Source of the DNA: Luteococcus sp048595755
GTDB lineage: Bacteria; Actinomycetota; Actinomycetes; Propionibacteriales; Propionibacteriaceae
Assembly (NCBI RefSeq): GCF_048595755.1
Contig: NZ_CP184360.1
Location: 1-64,000, forward strand
Direction of reading: 5' to 3'
Length of the DNA: 64,000 nucleotides
Shown here: piece after piece, positions 22,338-30,184 of the stretch
Layout of the letters: each line of letters opens with the position of its first letter
Numbering within the stretch: position 1 is the first letter of the stretch
The notes under the pieces: model-generated
Seen by the model: the letters and a program-made list of their open reading frames with translations, nothing else
Databases searched by the model: none
Told to the model about the DNA's origin: nothing
Program-made: the position numbers and the translations under genes

Positions 22338-22889
22338 TCAGTCCTCGTCGGCCCCGGAGCCCTGCTCGTCCAGGAACATCCAGCCGAACTCACCCGGTTC
22401 GATCTCCACCAGGCGATGCCCCTTGGCCAGTTCGGCCACCAGGTCGGGCCCGATCACGAACTGCACGGGTCCTGCCACGTCGAGCAAGAGGTGGCTGGCG
22501 CCCGCCTCGGCCACGGTGGCCGCCAGGTCGTCCAGGGTGCACGGCACCGGCCGGGCATCGCGCTGCCAGGCGGTGAGCGCGTCGATGCCGGTGAAGCCCA
22601 ACAGCGCCCGCTCCCCCGCCGCATTGGTCAGGCTGACCGCCGCCATCTCGGCGTGACGCTGCGGGTCGGGGCCATCCATGGAGTCGTCGCCGTGCGCGAC
22701 GATCGGCATCAGCAGTCGCGAGGCGCACAGGGCCGCCACGGCCCGTAGGTAGCCCAGCTGGCCTCCCACCGCCGCGATCGCTGCACGCACCTGCGGATCG
22801 GGCTCACCATGATCTCCGGCAAAGGCGGCACTGGGCTGGGCCAGGCGCTGCCCGTGACCGGGAAGGCCGTTCGCCTGCTGCCCCGTCAC
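22338..22889 (-). CDS. SseB-family protein
   Basis: A 183-residue cytoplasmic protein resembling the SseB N-terminal domain family, whose function is unknown. Recognisable segments are SRLLMPIVAHGD, LLGFTGIDALTAW and the C-terminal hydrophobic LLLDVAGPVQFVIG. The GTG start is set by the GTGA overlap with the preceding membrane-protein gene. It ends the hisE-hisG-PH-membrane chain just before the infC leader. No catalytic motif is visible. Confidence 0.72.
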   Translation of the reverse strand: MTGQQANGLPGHGQRLAQPSAAFAGDHGEPDPQVRAAIAAVGGQLGYLRAVAALCASRLLMPIVAHGDDSMDGPDPQRHAEMAAVSLTNAAGERALLGFTGIDALTAWQRDARPVPCTLDDLAATVAEAGASHLLLDVAGPVQFVIGPDLVAELAKGHRLVEIEPGEFGWMFLDEQGSGADED

Positions 22890-23368
22890 TTGATACCCCT
22901 GCGGTCGAGGATGGCGGCGATCTCGGCGTCCTCGTCGGACAACCCCTCCGACTTCGTGGCGCCGGTGGGGCGAGCAGCGGGGGCGGGCCGGCCGGTGCGG
23001 TCCTGCTGGACCGCGGGGGCGCCGCCCTTGCGCAGCTGGCGGCTGCTGCGGGCCTGCTCGCGGGTGCGGGGGCGCAGCATGGTGCCCACCAGCCACAACA
23101 GCAGGCCGGTGGCGGCCACCCCCAGGCCCACCAGCACCTTGGTGTCCATGGGCGTGCGCATGGCCCAGTCGTAGATGGAGCGGATGCCATTGCCGGCCAA
23201 GTGGGCCAGACCGCTCACATAGAGACCGACCAGCAGCAGGATGGTGCCGATGCCGCGCAGCAACACCCGGGCGCCCTGCCCCATCGACCAGCGGACGAAG
23301 GTCCAGACCAGGGTGAGCAGACCGAGCGCAATGGTGCCGAGCAGCACCAGGACAGACATTGAGGGCAT
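22886..23368 (-). CDS. small membrane protein, uncharacterised
   Basis: 160 residues with three predicted membrane segments at about 5-24, 33-57 and 78-98, then a charged cytoplasmic tail with basic (RTREQARSSRQLRK) and acidic (SEGLSDEDAEIAAILDRRGIK) parts. I do not recognise a function. It lies between the PH-domain gene and the SseB-like gene and overlaps the latter by 4 bp. An ATG three codons downstream is an alternative start. Confidence 0.72.
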   Translation of the reverse strand: MPSMSVLVLLGTIALGLLTLVWTFVRWSMGQGARVLLRGIGTILLLVGLYVSGLAHLAGNGIRSIYDWAMRTPMDTKVLVGLGVAATGLLLWLVGTMLRPRTREQARSSRQLRKGGAPAVQQDRTGRPAPAARPTGATKSEGLSDEDAEIAAILDRRGIK

Positions 23369-23380
23369 GTCCCTACTGTG

Positions 23381-23875
23381 TCACAGTGCGCCCTGACCGC
23401 CCACCTGGCGCCCTTCCTGGTGCCGTGCGATGGCCCGCTGCAGGCGTCGCAGGTTGGCCTCGGCACCCTCACCCTCGGCACGCTGGATGGCCAGCGCCAC
23501 ATGGTTGCGGCCGTCCGGGTGCTCGGCGCTGGGGCGCAGCACGATGTAGGCCCACGGGTCACCGTCGCCCAGCCTGGCCCCCGCCACCTCGTCCCAGCCG
23601 AAGCTACGACGGAAGATGGAGTTGCGCACGTGCAGCCCCTGGTCGTCCACCACCACCGTGCTGAGGCCGATCGACATCATCAGGCCCACGCCGAAGGCCA
23701 GGAAGAAGACCAGGGTGGCGATCTGCAGCCCGGTGAACAACTGCCGCAGCTCCGGCCCCAGCGCGACCCACAGGCCGAGCGAGAACACGGTGAGCACCAC
23801 GCTCATCGCCGTGCCCATCCGCAGGGCCGGTCGGGAGCGAAAGACGATGCGCTCGTCGGCGCCGACGGGGCTCAC
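23381..23875 (-). CDS. membrane protein with bacterial PH-like domain
   Basis: 164 residues: a short N-terminus, two hydrophobic segments near 21-38 and 44-64, and a C-terminal bacterial PH-type region (VVVDDQGLHVRNSIFRRSFGW then WAYIVLRPS). Such genes often follow hisG in actinobacteria, though the role is unknown. The GTG start is chosen because it overlaps the hisG stop (GTGA); an ATG three codons upstream (23884) is the alternative. Confidence 0.7.
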   Translation of the reverse strand: MSPVGADERIVFRSRPALRMGTAMSVVLTVFSLGLWVALGPELRQLFTGLQIATLVFFLAFGVGLMMSIGLSTVVVDDQGLHVRNSIFRRSFGWDEVAGARLGDGDPWAYIVLRPSAEHPDGRNHVALAIQRAEGEGAEANLRRLQRAIARHQEGRQVGGQGAL

Positions 23876-24732
23876 AGCCGACATGCCGCGATGTCGGTGA
23901 GCAGGATGCCCTTGGCTCCGGCCGACCACAGGTCATCCATCATCTTCTGGGCATCACGCCTGGGAACCATGGCACGCACCGCGAACCACCCTTCCTTGGC
24001 CAGCGTCGAGACCGTCGGGCTCTCCAGCCCGGGGGTCAGGGCCGTCGCCTCGTCCAGGTGCTCCTGCGGTACGTCGTAGTCCACCATCACGTAGTTGCGG
24101 GCCACCAGCACGCCCGAGAGCCGACGCTTGAGCAATTCCAGGGCCTCGGTGTCGACGCCGCCGCGACGCTGGATGAGGATCGCCTCCGAGTGGCAGATCG
24201 GGTCCCCGAACAGTTCCAGTCCGGCCTTGCGCAGGGTGGTGCCGGTCTCGACCACATCGGCGATGGCATCGGCGACGCCGAGCCGGATGGCGGACTCCAC
24301 CGCACCGTCGAGCTTGATCATGCGCGACTCGATGCCACGCTCATGCAGGTAGCCCTGTAGCAAACCCGGGTAGGAGGTGGCGACGCGCTTGCCATTGAGC
24401 GCCTCGATGCTCCACTGCTCGTGGGCAGGGGCGGCGAAGCGGAAACGCGAGCGCCCGAAGCCCAGCGGCATGACCTCGTCGGCCTCGGCACCGGAATCGA
24501 GCAGCATGTCGCGCCCGGTCAGGCCGATGTCGAGGGTTCCCTCCCCCACGTAGACCGCGATGTCACGGGGACGCAGGTAGTAGAACTCGACGTGGTTCTC
24601 GGCGTCGACCAGCACGAGCTCCTTGTTGTCGGAACGCTGGCGGTAGCCGGCCTCGCGCAGCATCTGCGCCGACGCCTCCGCCAGTGCGCCCTTGTTCGGC
24701 ACCGCGATCTTCAGCAACTGCTCTTGCGTCAT
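23872..24732 (-). CDS. hisG: ATP phosphoribosyltransferase (long form)
   Basis: First enzyme of histidine synthesis, joining ATP and PRPP. The 286-residue product is the long HisG form: a catalytic region (LKIAVPNKGALAE at the start, IGLTGRDML near 85, DVVETGTTLRKAGLE around 160-175 for PRPP) and a C-terminal histidine-sensing domain from about 210. The start MTQEQLL follows GAGGAG. hisE lies 76 bp upstream; the other his genes are not in the window. Confidence 0.95.
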   Translation of the reverse strand: MTQEQLLKIAVPNKGALAEASAQMLREAGYRQRSDNKELVLVDAENHVEFYYLRPRDIAVYVGEGTLDIGLTGRDMLLDSGAEADEVMPLGFGRSRFRFAAPAHEQWSIEALNGKRVATSYPGLLQGYLHERGIESRMIKLDGAVESAIRLGVADAIADVVETGTTLRKAGLELFGDPICHSEAILIQRRGGVDTEALELLKRRLSGVLVARNYVMVDYDVPQEHLDEATALTPGLESPTVSTLAKEGWFAVRAMVPRRDAQKMMDDLWSAGAKGILLTDIAACRL

Positions 24733-24808
24733 GCGCAAACACTCCTCGGTGGTTCGTGGCGGCCCATCGGCCACCGCACGGTGGTGGCAAACCCTGCTGG
24801 GCCTGCGG

Positions 24809-25075
24809 TCACAAGTAGCGGTACACGTCCTCGAGCTCCAGCCCGAGGGCCAGCATCATCACCTGCAGGTGGTAGAGGAGCTGGCTCATCTCCTCGGCGG
24901 CCTCCTCACGGGACTGGAACTCCGATGCCATCCAGACCTCGGCGGCCTCCTCGACGATCTTCTTGCCGATCTCGTGCACCCCGGCATCCAGACGCTTGAC
25001 CGTGCCCGATCCCTCGGGACGGGTCCGGGCGGTGTGCTCCAGCTGGGCAAAAAGCTCTTCGAATGACTTGCTCAC
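24809..25075 (-). CDS. hisE: phosphoribosyl-ATP pyrophosphatase
   Basis: Second histidine step, hydrolysing PR-ATP to PR-AMP. The 88-residue all-alpha MazG-like protein has the metal-binding EEAAEVWMA and EEAAEEMSQLLYHL helices. The GTG start lies 66 bp after mshC. The hisE-hisG pairing is standard in actinobacteria. Confidence 0.94.
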   Translation of the reverse strand: MSKSFEELFAQLEHTARTRPEGSGTVKRLDAGVHEIGKKIVEEAAEVWMASEFQSREEAAEEMSQLLYHLQVMMLALGLELEDVYRYL

Positions 25076-25141
25076 GGATTCACCCTATCCATTGCCGCGC
25101 CCTTGCCCGTCTGCCGTTCCGCCACTGGACACTGCCAGTGG

Positions 25142-26392
25142 TCACAGGGCCACGCCCAGCACGGCATCGACGAAGTCACGCACCAGGCCGGGGGCTGCTG
25201 TGTCATCGCCTCCCACCGTCACGCTGGCCTGCGCCCAGGCATCGATCAGGCCGAGCGCGGACGGTGCGTCGAGGTCCGTGCGCAGGGCCGCGCGAGCGTC
25301 GGCGATCACCTGGGTGGCGTCAAGAGCAGCACCCTGCTGCACGGCCTCCCGCCAGTGCGCCAGGCGGGTCTCGGCGCGCGTCATGTCGTCGCCGCTCCAC
25401 TCCCAGTCGCTGCGGTAGTGGTGTGCCAACAGCGCCAGCCGGATCGCCATCGGGTCGTGGCCCTTGCGCCGCAACCGGCTGACCAGTTCCAGGTTGCCCT
25501 TGGACTTGCTCATCTTCTCGCCGTCCAGCGCCACCATGCCCGAGTGCATGTAGACCTCGGCGAAGGGCTTGCCGGTGGCGACGGTGGCCTCGGCAGCGCA
25601 CATCTCGTGATGCGGGAAGGCCAGGTCGGAGCCGCCCCCCTGCACGTCGAAGGCGGCGCCCAAGTGGTCCAGGGCGATGGCGGTGCACTCGATGTGCCAA
25701 CCGGGGCGTCCCCGGCCCAGCGAGGAGTCCCAGGCAGGCTCACCCTCGCGTTCCAGACGCCACACCAGACAGTCGAGGGGGTGACGCTTGCCGGGACGTT
25801 CCGGGTCACCGCCCATCTCACTGAAGCGGGCGATCATCTCCTGCTCCGAGAGCCCTCCCACCTGCCCGAAGCCCGGTGCCTCGGAGGTGGTGAAGTACCA
25901 GTCGGGGTGCGCCGGGTCGTCCACCTGGTAAATGGTGCCGGTCGGCTTCATCCGCTCGAGCAGCGCGACGACCTCGGGGATCGACTCCACGGCCCCGACG
26001 TAGTCCTGCGGCGGCAGCACCCGCAGCGCCTCCATGTCACTGCGGAAGAGCTCGGTCTGGTCCTCGGCCAGCTCGGTCCAGTCCTGGCCGGTGGCCTGCG
26101 CACGTTCCAGCAGCGGGTCGTCGATGTCGGTGACGTTCTGCGCGTAGTGCACCTCGAGCCCCAGGTCACGCCAGACACGGTTGAGCAGGTCGAAGGTGAC
26201 ATAGGTGTTCGCGTGGCCCAGGTGGGTGGCGTCATAGGGAGTGATGCCGCAGACGTACAGGCGCGCGGTCCCCTGCTCGGGACCGGTCTCCACGAGCCGG
26301 GAGCGCGCCGTGTCGTGCACGCGCAACCGACCAGGGGCCGACGGGGTCTCGAAGCGGAACTGCGGGACGACGGGTGCTGACCATGCCTTCAT
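25142..26392 (-). CDS. mshC: L-cysteine:1D-myo-inositol 2-amino-2-deoxy-alpha-D-glucopyranoside ligase
   Basis: Joins cysteine to GlcN-inositol in mycothiol synthesis, the main low-molecular-weight thiol of actinobacteria. The 416-residue protein is a cysteinyl-tRNA-synthetase relative: zinc cysteine C48 in YVCGITPYD, HIGH-like THLGHAN at 56-62, further ligand candidates C236 and H262, and the KMSKS loop at 293-297. The start MKAWSAPVVP and the lack of the tRNA-binding extension separate it from CysS. It follows the SCO1664-type gene by 42 bp, and this linkage is common in actinobacteria. Confidence 0.93.
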   Translation of the reverse strand: MKAWSAPVVPQFRFETPSAPGRLRVHDTARSRLVETGPEQGTARLYVCGITPYDATHLGHANTYVTFDLLNRVWRDLGLEVHYAQNVTDIDDPLLERAQATGQDWTELAEDQTELFRSDMEALRVLPPQDYVGAVESIPEVVALLERMKPTGTIYQVDDPAHPDWYFTTSEAPGFGQVGGLSEQEMIARFSEMGGDPERPGKRHPLDCLVWRLEREGEPAWDSSLGRGRPGWHIECTAIALDHLGAAFDVQGGGSDLAFPHHEMCAAEATVATGKPFAEVYMHSGMVALDGEKMSKSKGNLELVSRLRRKGHDPMAIRLALLAHHYRSDWEWSGDDMTRAETRLAHWREAVQQGAALDATQVIADARAALRTDLDAPSALGLIDAWAQASVTVGGDDTAAPGLVRDFVDAVLGVAL

Positions 26393-26434
26393 GCCCCAAA
26401 CGGTATCCGGCCGGACAATCGACGGCGAGCCCGT

Positions 26435-27187
26435 TCAGATCGGCGGCCAGGGGATGACCGGCCACCGCTGCCCCGGTGAGGGCATCCGACCGCTCTCCAA
26501 CAGCTGCCGCGCCCGGGAGAGGCAGGCCGCCGCCTCCACGGGGTGGAGCCAGGGCCCAAGGCTGTCCTCGGCCACCTCCAGCACCCGTTCCACCAGGGCA
26601 CGCTCGTCCTGGGTCAACGGCTGATCGGCCCACCCCCACAGGATGCTGCGCAGCTTGTCCTCATGGTGGAAGCAGACGCCATGGTCGATGCCGAAGACCT
26701 CTTCGTCGCGGCGCAGGATGTGCCCGGCCTTGCGATCGGCATTGTTCACCACCACGTCGAACAGGGCGAGGCGTCGCAGCCCGGGATGGTCGGCGTGCAC
26801 CAGGACCACCTCGTTCTCGTCGGCGTCCACGCCCTCGACCACGGCGAACCAGCCCTCGGGTTCTGCCCCCAGCGGGACCAGCTGCGCCAATTCGTCGCCG
26901 TCGGCCTCCACCCAGTCCTGAAGCGATCCTGCTCCGAAGGGTCCGTCCTCCACCCATCGGGTGGGTGGGACCACGCTGAAACCGGCGGCCTCGCTCAGCG
27001 CGTGGGCGGCCACCTCGCGCCGCCCCAGGCTGTGGCGTGGGAAGTCCCACAGCGGGGCCTCCCCCGCGACTGGTTTGTAGACCACGTCGCGGCCCTCGTG
27101 GCGTGCCAGGAAGGTGGCATTGGAGGCTTCCACCAGGCGTCCCACCAGTTCCATGGCGGCACCGTCCACGCGAGGATCGGGGTTCAC
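26435..27187 (-). CDS. SCO1664-family protein with PI3/4-kinase-like fold
   Basis: 250-residue protein of a family found mainly in actinobacteria and of unknown function. Kinase-type features are visible: an ATP-site lysine K38 in DVVYKP, E58 in RREVAAH, the catalytic loop D144-VVVNNAD-RK with N149, D151 and H156, and metal-site D168 in GIDHG. The order resembles PI3/4-kinase and HipA-like enzymes, but the substrate is unknown. The GTG start is fixed by the 4-bp overlap with the DUF3090 gene. It lies between DUF3090 and mshC. Confidence 0.82.
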   Translation of the reverse strand: MNPDPRVDGAAMELVGRLVEASNATFLARHEGRDVVYKPVAGEAPLWDFPRHSLGRREVAAHALSEAAGFSVVPPTRWVEDGPFGAGSLQDWVEADGDELAQLVPLGAEPEGWFAVVEGVDADENEVVLVHADHPGLRRLALFDVVVNNADRKAGHILRRDEEVFGIDHGVCFHHEDKLRSILWGWADQPLTQDERALVERVLEVAEDSLGPWLHPVEAAACLSRARQLLESGRMPSPGQRWPVIPWPPI

Positions 27188-27792
27188 AGGAACAGTGGTC
27201 GGCGGTAGCCGTTGGCCCGGGGGCAGATGTGACCGTCGGGATTGATCGGCTGGGTGCAGAAGGGGCAGGCAGGACGGCCGGCCTGCACCAGGGCGCGGGC
27301 CCTGGCGGTGAAGTCGCGTGCCTGGTCTGGGGTGATGGTCACGGTGAGGCTCTCGGCCGCGCTGAGCACGTCGTCGAGCCCCTCCAGCTCGGCCAGGGAG
27401 GAGGTGTCGATCCCGGGGATCTCGGCCTCCTCCGCCTGCTCGGTGTCGACGCTGAACAGCTCCACCTGGACGGCGTCGAGATTCCCGTCCCAGGCGATGG
27501 TCATGGTTCCCGCACGGAAGTCCTCGCTCAGCGGGGCGTCGAGCGGGTCCAGGTCGCGGGCGGCCGTCCGCTGGGGCGGCACCTCCACGGCTCCTTCGAT
27601 CAGCTGGGCCAACTCGTCGAGGATGCGTTCCAGATGCTCCGCGAGCACCTCCACCTGCTGCTTCTCGCACAACACGCTGACCAGCTGGTTGCCCTTGCGT
27701 GCTTGCACGAAGAAGGTGCGCTGCCCGGGCTCGCCCACCGTGCCGGCGACGAAGCGGTCTGGAAATTCGAAGCGATGCTGGATGCGCGGCAT
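27184..27792 (-). CDS. DUF3090-family protein with C-terminal zinc ribbon
   Basis: 202-residue actinobacterial protein of unknown function. It starts MPRIQHRFEFPDRF and ends with a probable zinc site, CPFC followed 11 residues later by HIC, then PRANGYRRPLF. The middle part (about 95-160) is acidic. It is coupled by a 4-bp overlap to the SCO1664-type gene and follows the phosphatase gene by 47 bp. Confidence 0.85.
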   Translation of the reverse strand: MPRIQHRFEFPDRFVAGTVGEPGQRTFFVQARKGNQLVSVLCEKQQVEVLAEHLERILDELAQLIEGAVEVPPQRTAARDLDPLDAPLSEDFRAGTMTIAWDGNLDAVQVELFSVDTEQAEEAEIPGIDTSSLAELEGLDDVLSAAESLTVTITPDQARDFTARARALVQAGRPACPFCTQPINPDGHICPRANGYRRPLFL

Positions 27793-27839
27793 GTGCCCAC
27801 TGTAGGCGCCCACCGCCCGGGGTGGCTGGCAGTGGCGGG

Positions 27840-28550
27840 TCAGTCCTGCTGACTGCCCAGCCCTCCGCCCAGCTGTGGTCCCGGAGCCGCCCTGCCGGGA
27901 ACCATGCGGCTGACCAGGCCACTGGTGGTGTTCATCGCGACCACCGCCGGCTTGCCGTCAGTGTCGGCTGGCGAGGGAAGCCGCACCACGCTGAGTGATG
28001 CCGGATCGACGATGATCCGCTGGAACTCATCCAAGGGCTGCCCCAGACAGTGGGAGAGCACTGCCTTGATCGGATCGCCATGGCTGACCAGCAGCCAGAC
28101 CGGTTCGGCGTCCGGGTGGGCCTCGTGCAGCCGACGGTTGACCTCCGCCACGCCGTCGACCATGCGGTCGGCCATCTCCTGCATCGACTCCCCACCCGGG
28201 AAGGTGACCCGGCTGGGGTGCTGCTGGACTTCGCGCCACAGGGCTTCGTCCCCCAGCTCGGCCAACGAACGGCCGCTCCACTGCCCATAGTCGCATTCGG
28301 TGAAACGCCCGTCCTCGCAGACCTCCACCTGCAGACCGGCGCTGTCGAGGGCCAGCTGCATGGTCTCGACGCAGCGATCCATCGGCGAGTGCACCACCAG
28401 GTCGAGCGCCAGGCCCCGCAGTCGCTCCCCCAGGGCCATCGCCTGGGAGCGCCCGCGCTCGTCGAGCAGGACACCGGCGCTGCGCCCGGCCAGCGTTCCC
28501 GCCGTGTTGGATGTGCTGCGGCCGTGCCTGGCCAGGAGCAGGATGGACAT
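27840..28550 (-). CDS. MSMEG_4193-family histidine phosphatase/phosphomutase-like protein
   Basis: 236-residue member of the histidine phosphatase superfamily. The phosphorylated histidine is in LARHGRST at residues 6-13; the second conserved histidine is in LLVSHGDPIKAVL near 155, and the substrate segment DYGQWSGRSLAEL lies near 90. The C-terminal 60 residues are less conserved. First gene of the phosphatase / DUF3090 / SCO1664 / mshC series. The natural substrate is unknown. The aldo/keto reductase gene diverges 51 bp upstream. Confidence 0.85.
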   Translation of the reverse strand: MSILLLARHGRSTSNTAGTLAGRSAGVLLDERGRSQAMALGERLRGLALDLVVHSPMDRCVETMQLALDSAGLQVEVCEDGRFTECDYGQWSGRSLAELGDEALWREVQQHPSRVTFPGGESMQEMADRMVDGVAEVNRRLHEAHPDAEPVWLLVSHGDPIKAVLSHCLGQPLDEFQRIIVDPASLSVVRLPSPADTDGKPAVVAMNTTSGLVSRMVPGRAAPGPQLGGGLGSQQD

Positions 28551-28601
28551 GCGCACGAGCGTAGGCGACAGTCCGCTTCGTTGCTTGGATAGGGTCGGCG
28601 C

Positions 28602-29585
28602 ATGCAAACACGACGAGTGGGCCACAGCGGTTTGACCGTCTCCCGGCTGGGCCTGGGAACCATGACCTGGGGCGGGGACACCCCCACCAGTGATGCCCGC
28701 GCCATGCTGCGCGCTTTCGTGGAGGCCGGAGGAACCCTCGTCGACACCGCACCTGCCTATGGCCATGGAGCGGCCGAGAAGATCATCGGCAAACTGATCC
28801 ACACCGACCTGCGACGCGACGACCTGGTGATCGCCACCAAGGGTGGCTTCGGCGTCCACAATGGGCGGCGCAGCATCAACACCTCACGAGGTGCCCTGCT
28901 GGATGACCTGACCGCCTCGCTGCGTCGGCTGCACACCGACCACGTCGACCTGTGGCAGGTGCACGCCTGGGGCGATGCGCCCTTGGAGGAGACGCTGGCC
29001 GCCCTGGACCACGCCGTCGGGCAGGGGATGGCCCGCTATGTGGGCATCAGCAACTACATCGGGTGGCAGACGGCGCGAGCCGCCACCTGGCAGCAGGCGG
29101 TGCCGGGCCGAAATCCCCTGGTCTCCGGACAGGTGGAGTACTCGTTGCTGGCACGCCGCGCCGAGATCGAGGTGCTTCCGGCGCTGCGGGCCCACGGCAT
29201 GGGGCTCTTCCCCTGGTCTCCGATTGGCCGGGGTGTGCTCACCGGCAAGTACCGCAGCGGCACGCCGCGCGACTCGCGTGGCGCCAGCGACCACTTCAAC
29301 TGGTTCGTGGAGCCCTATCTGGAGAGCAAGTCGCGTGCCATCACCGATGCCGTGGTGCGCGCTGCGGAGGGGCTCGACCTGAGCCCCGAGCAGGTGGCGC
29401 TGCTGTGGGTGCGGGATGCGCCCGTGGTGACGGCCCCACTGCTGGGAGCGCGCACCGCCGACCAGCTCAAGCCCTATCTGGAGCTCGACGAGCGGGAGTT
29501 GCCCGAACCCATCGTCACCGCCCTTGACGACGTCTCGGGCGGCACCAACCAGCTGCGGGCGATGCCGACCGCCGGCGACGACTGA
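28602..29585 (+). CDS. aldo/keto reductase
   Basis: NADPH-dependent oxidoreductase with a TIM-barrel fold, 327 residues. The catalytic set is intact: D48, Y53, K80 and H121. The NADP-binding segments near PWSPIGRGVL and GARTADQL are present. Substrate unknown. No ribosome site precedes ATG, and a TAGGGT box ends 6 bases upstream, so the mRNA may be leaderless. It diverges from the histidine phosphatase gene and converges on the DUF5703 gene. Confidence 0.88.
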   Translation: MQTRRVGHSGLTVSRLGLGTMTWGGDTPTSDARAMLRAFVEAGGTLVDTAPAYGHGAAEKIIGKLIHTDLRRDDLVIATKGGFGVHNGRRSINTSRGALLDDLTASLRRLHTDHVDLWQVHAWGDAPLEETLAALDHAVGQGMARYVGISNYIGWQTARAATWQQAVPGRNPLVSGQVEYSLLARRAEIEVLPALRAHGMGLFPWSPIGRGVLTGKYRSGTPRDSRGASDHFNWFVEPYLESKSRAITDAVVRAAEGLDLSPEQVALLWVRDAPVVTAPLLGARTADQLKPYLELDERELPEPIVTALDDVSGGTNQLRAMPTAGDD

Positions 29586-29634
29586 GCCGAGCCTGACCAA
29601 CCTTCGGCGGCTGAGTCTGGGGAACCTCCGGCGG

Positions 29635-29651
29635 CCGAGCCTGTCGAGGCC
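29635..29651. repeat. dispersed repeat copy between convergent genes
   Basis: One CCGAGCCTGTCGAGGCC copy of the dispersed repeat family lies between the aldo/keto reductase and DUF5703 gene ends, with degenerate relatives just upstream (29585-29630). Confidence 0.65.
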
Positions 29652-29673
29652 CCAGGACGCCAACCGGCCCCCG

Positions 29674-29931
29674 TCAGGCCGACTGCAGCGTGGAACGTAC
29701 CTTGATCACGCGCCGCCGCAGCCAGGCCTGGGTGGAGCCGTCACGGTAGCGACGCAAGCGGTGCAGCTCCCACTTGCCGTACTCGGCCTCCTCGGTGAGC
29801 AGTTTGCGCACCTGGTTGCGAGTCACGGTGTGCGGCAGGGTGACGGCCTGGACCTCGAAGTCATGCCCGTCGATGCTCTCCACCTGCACGCTGCGTGCCG
29901 GGATGTAGCCCAGGACGTGTCCGTCGGCCAT
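29674..29931 (-). CDS. DUF5703-family protein
   Basis: A small 85-residue actinobacterial protein. The conserved core is GKWELHRLRRYRDGS followed by WLRRRVIKVR at the basic C-terminus; the N-terminus is more variable. The start at MADGHVLG follows a strong GAGGAGG. A hairpin with perfect 8-bp arms (29960-29980) sits in its leader. Function unknown. Confidence 0.78.
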   Translation of the reverse strand: MADGHVLGYIPARSVQVESIDGHDFEVQAVTLPHTVTRNQVRKLLTEEAEYGKWELHRLRRYRDGSTQAWLRRRVIKVRSTLQSA

Positions 29932-30034
29932 CGGATCCGCCTCCTCATCGGGATTGACGTGGGTGCCGCGATGGCACCCATGCTGGCACGGTTGGGGCCC
30001 GTGACAAGCCCCGACCCGAAACTGCCTCCTTCGA

Positions 30035-30065
30035 TTGTGCGCAGGCACCACCGGAGTGCTAGTCT
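30035..30065 (+). promoter_or_regulatory. weak tRNA-Leu promoter candidate
   Basis: TTGTGC (30035-30040) and TAGTCT (30060-30065) lie upstream of tRNA-Leu with a long 19-bp spacer. The placement is right for a tRNA promoter but the match is weak. Confidence 0.3.
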
Positions 30066-30099
30066 TCTTTGCTGTTGCCGGTGAGTCCGGCGGTCACCT

Positions 30100-30184
30100 G
30101 TCCGGGTGGCGGAATGGTAGACGCGCTAGCTTGAGGTGCTAGTGCCCGTTATAGGGCGTGGAGGTTCAAGTCCTCTTCCGGACA
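30100..30184 (+). tRNA. tRNA-Leu (anticodon GAG)
   Basis: Class II tRNA of 85 bases with a long variable arm. The acceptor GTCCGGG pairs with TCCGGAC (last pair G-T), the anticodon stem CTAGC/GCTAG encloses TTGAGGT giving anticodon GAG, and the T arm contains GGTTCAAGTCC. The discriminator is A and CCA is not encoded. The last 19 bases overlap the 3' end of the protein gene on the other strand. Confidence 0.95.
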
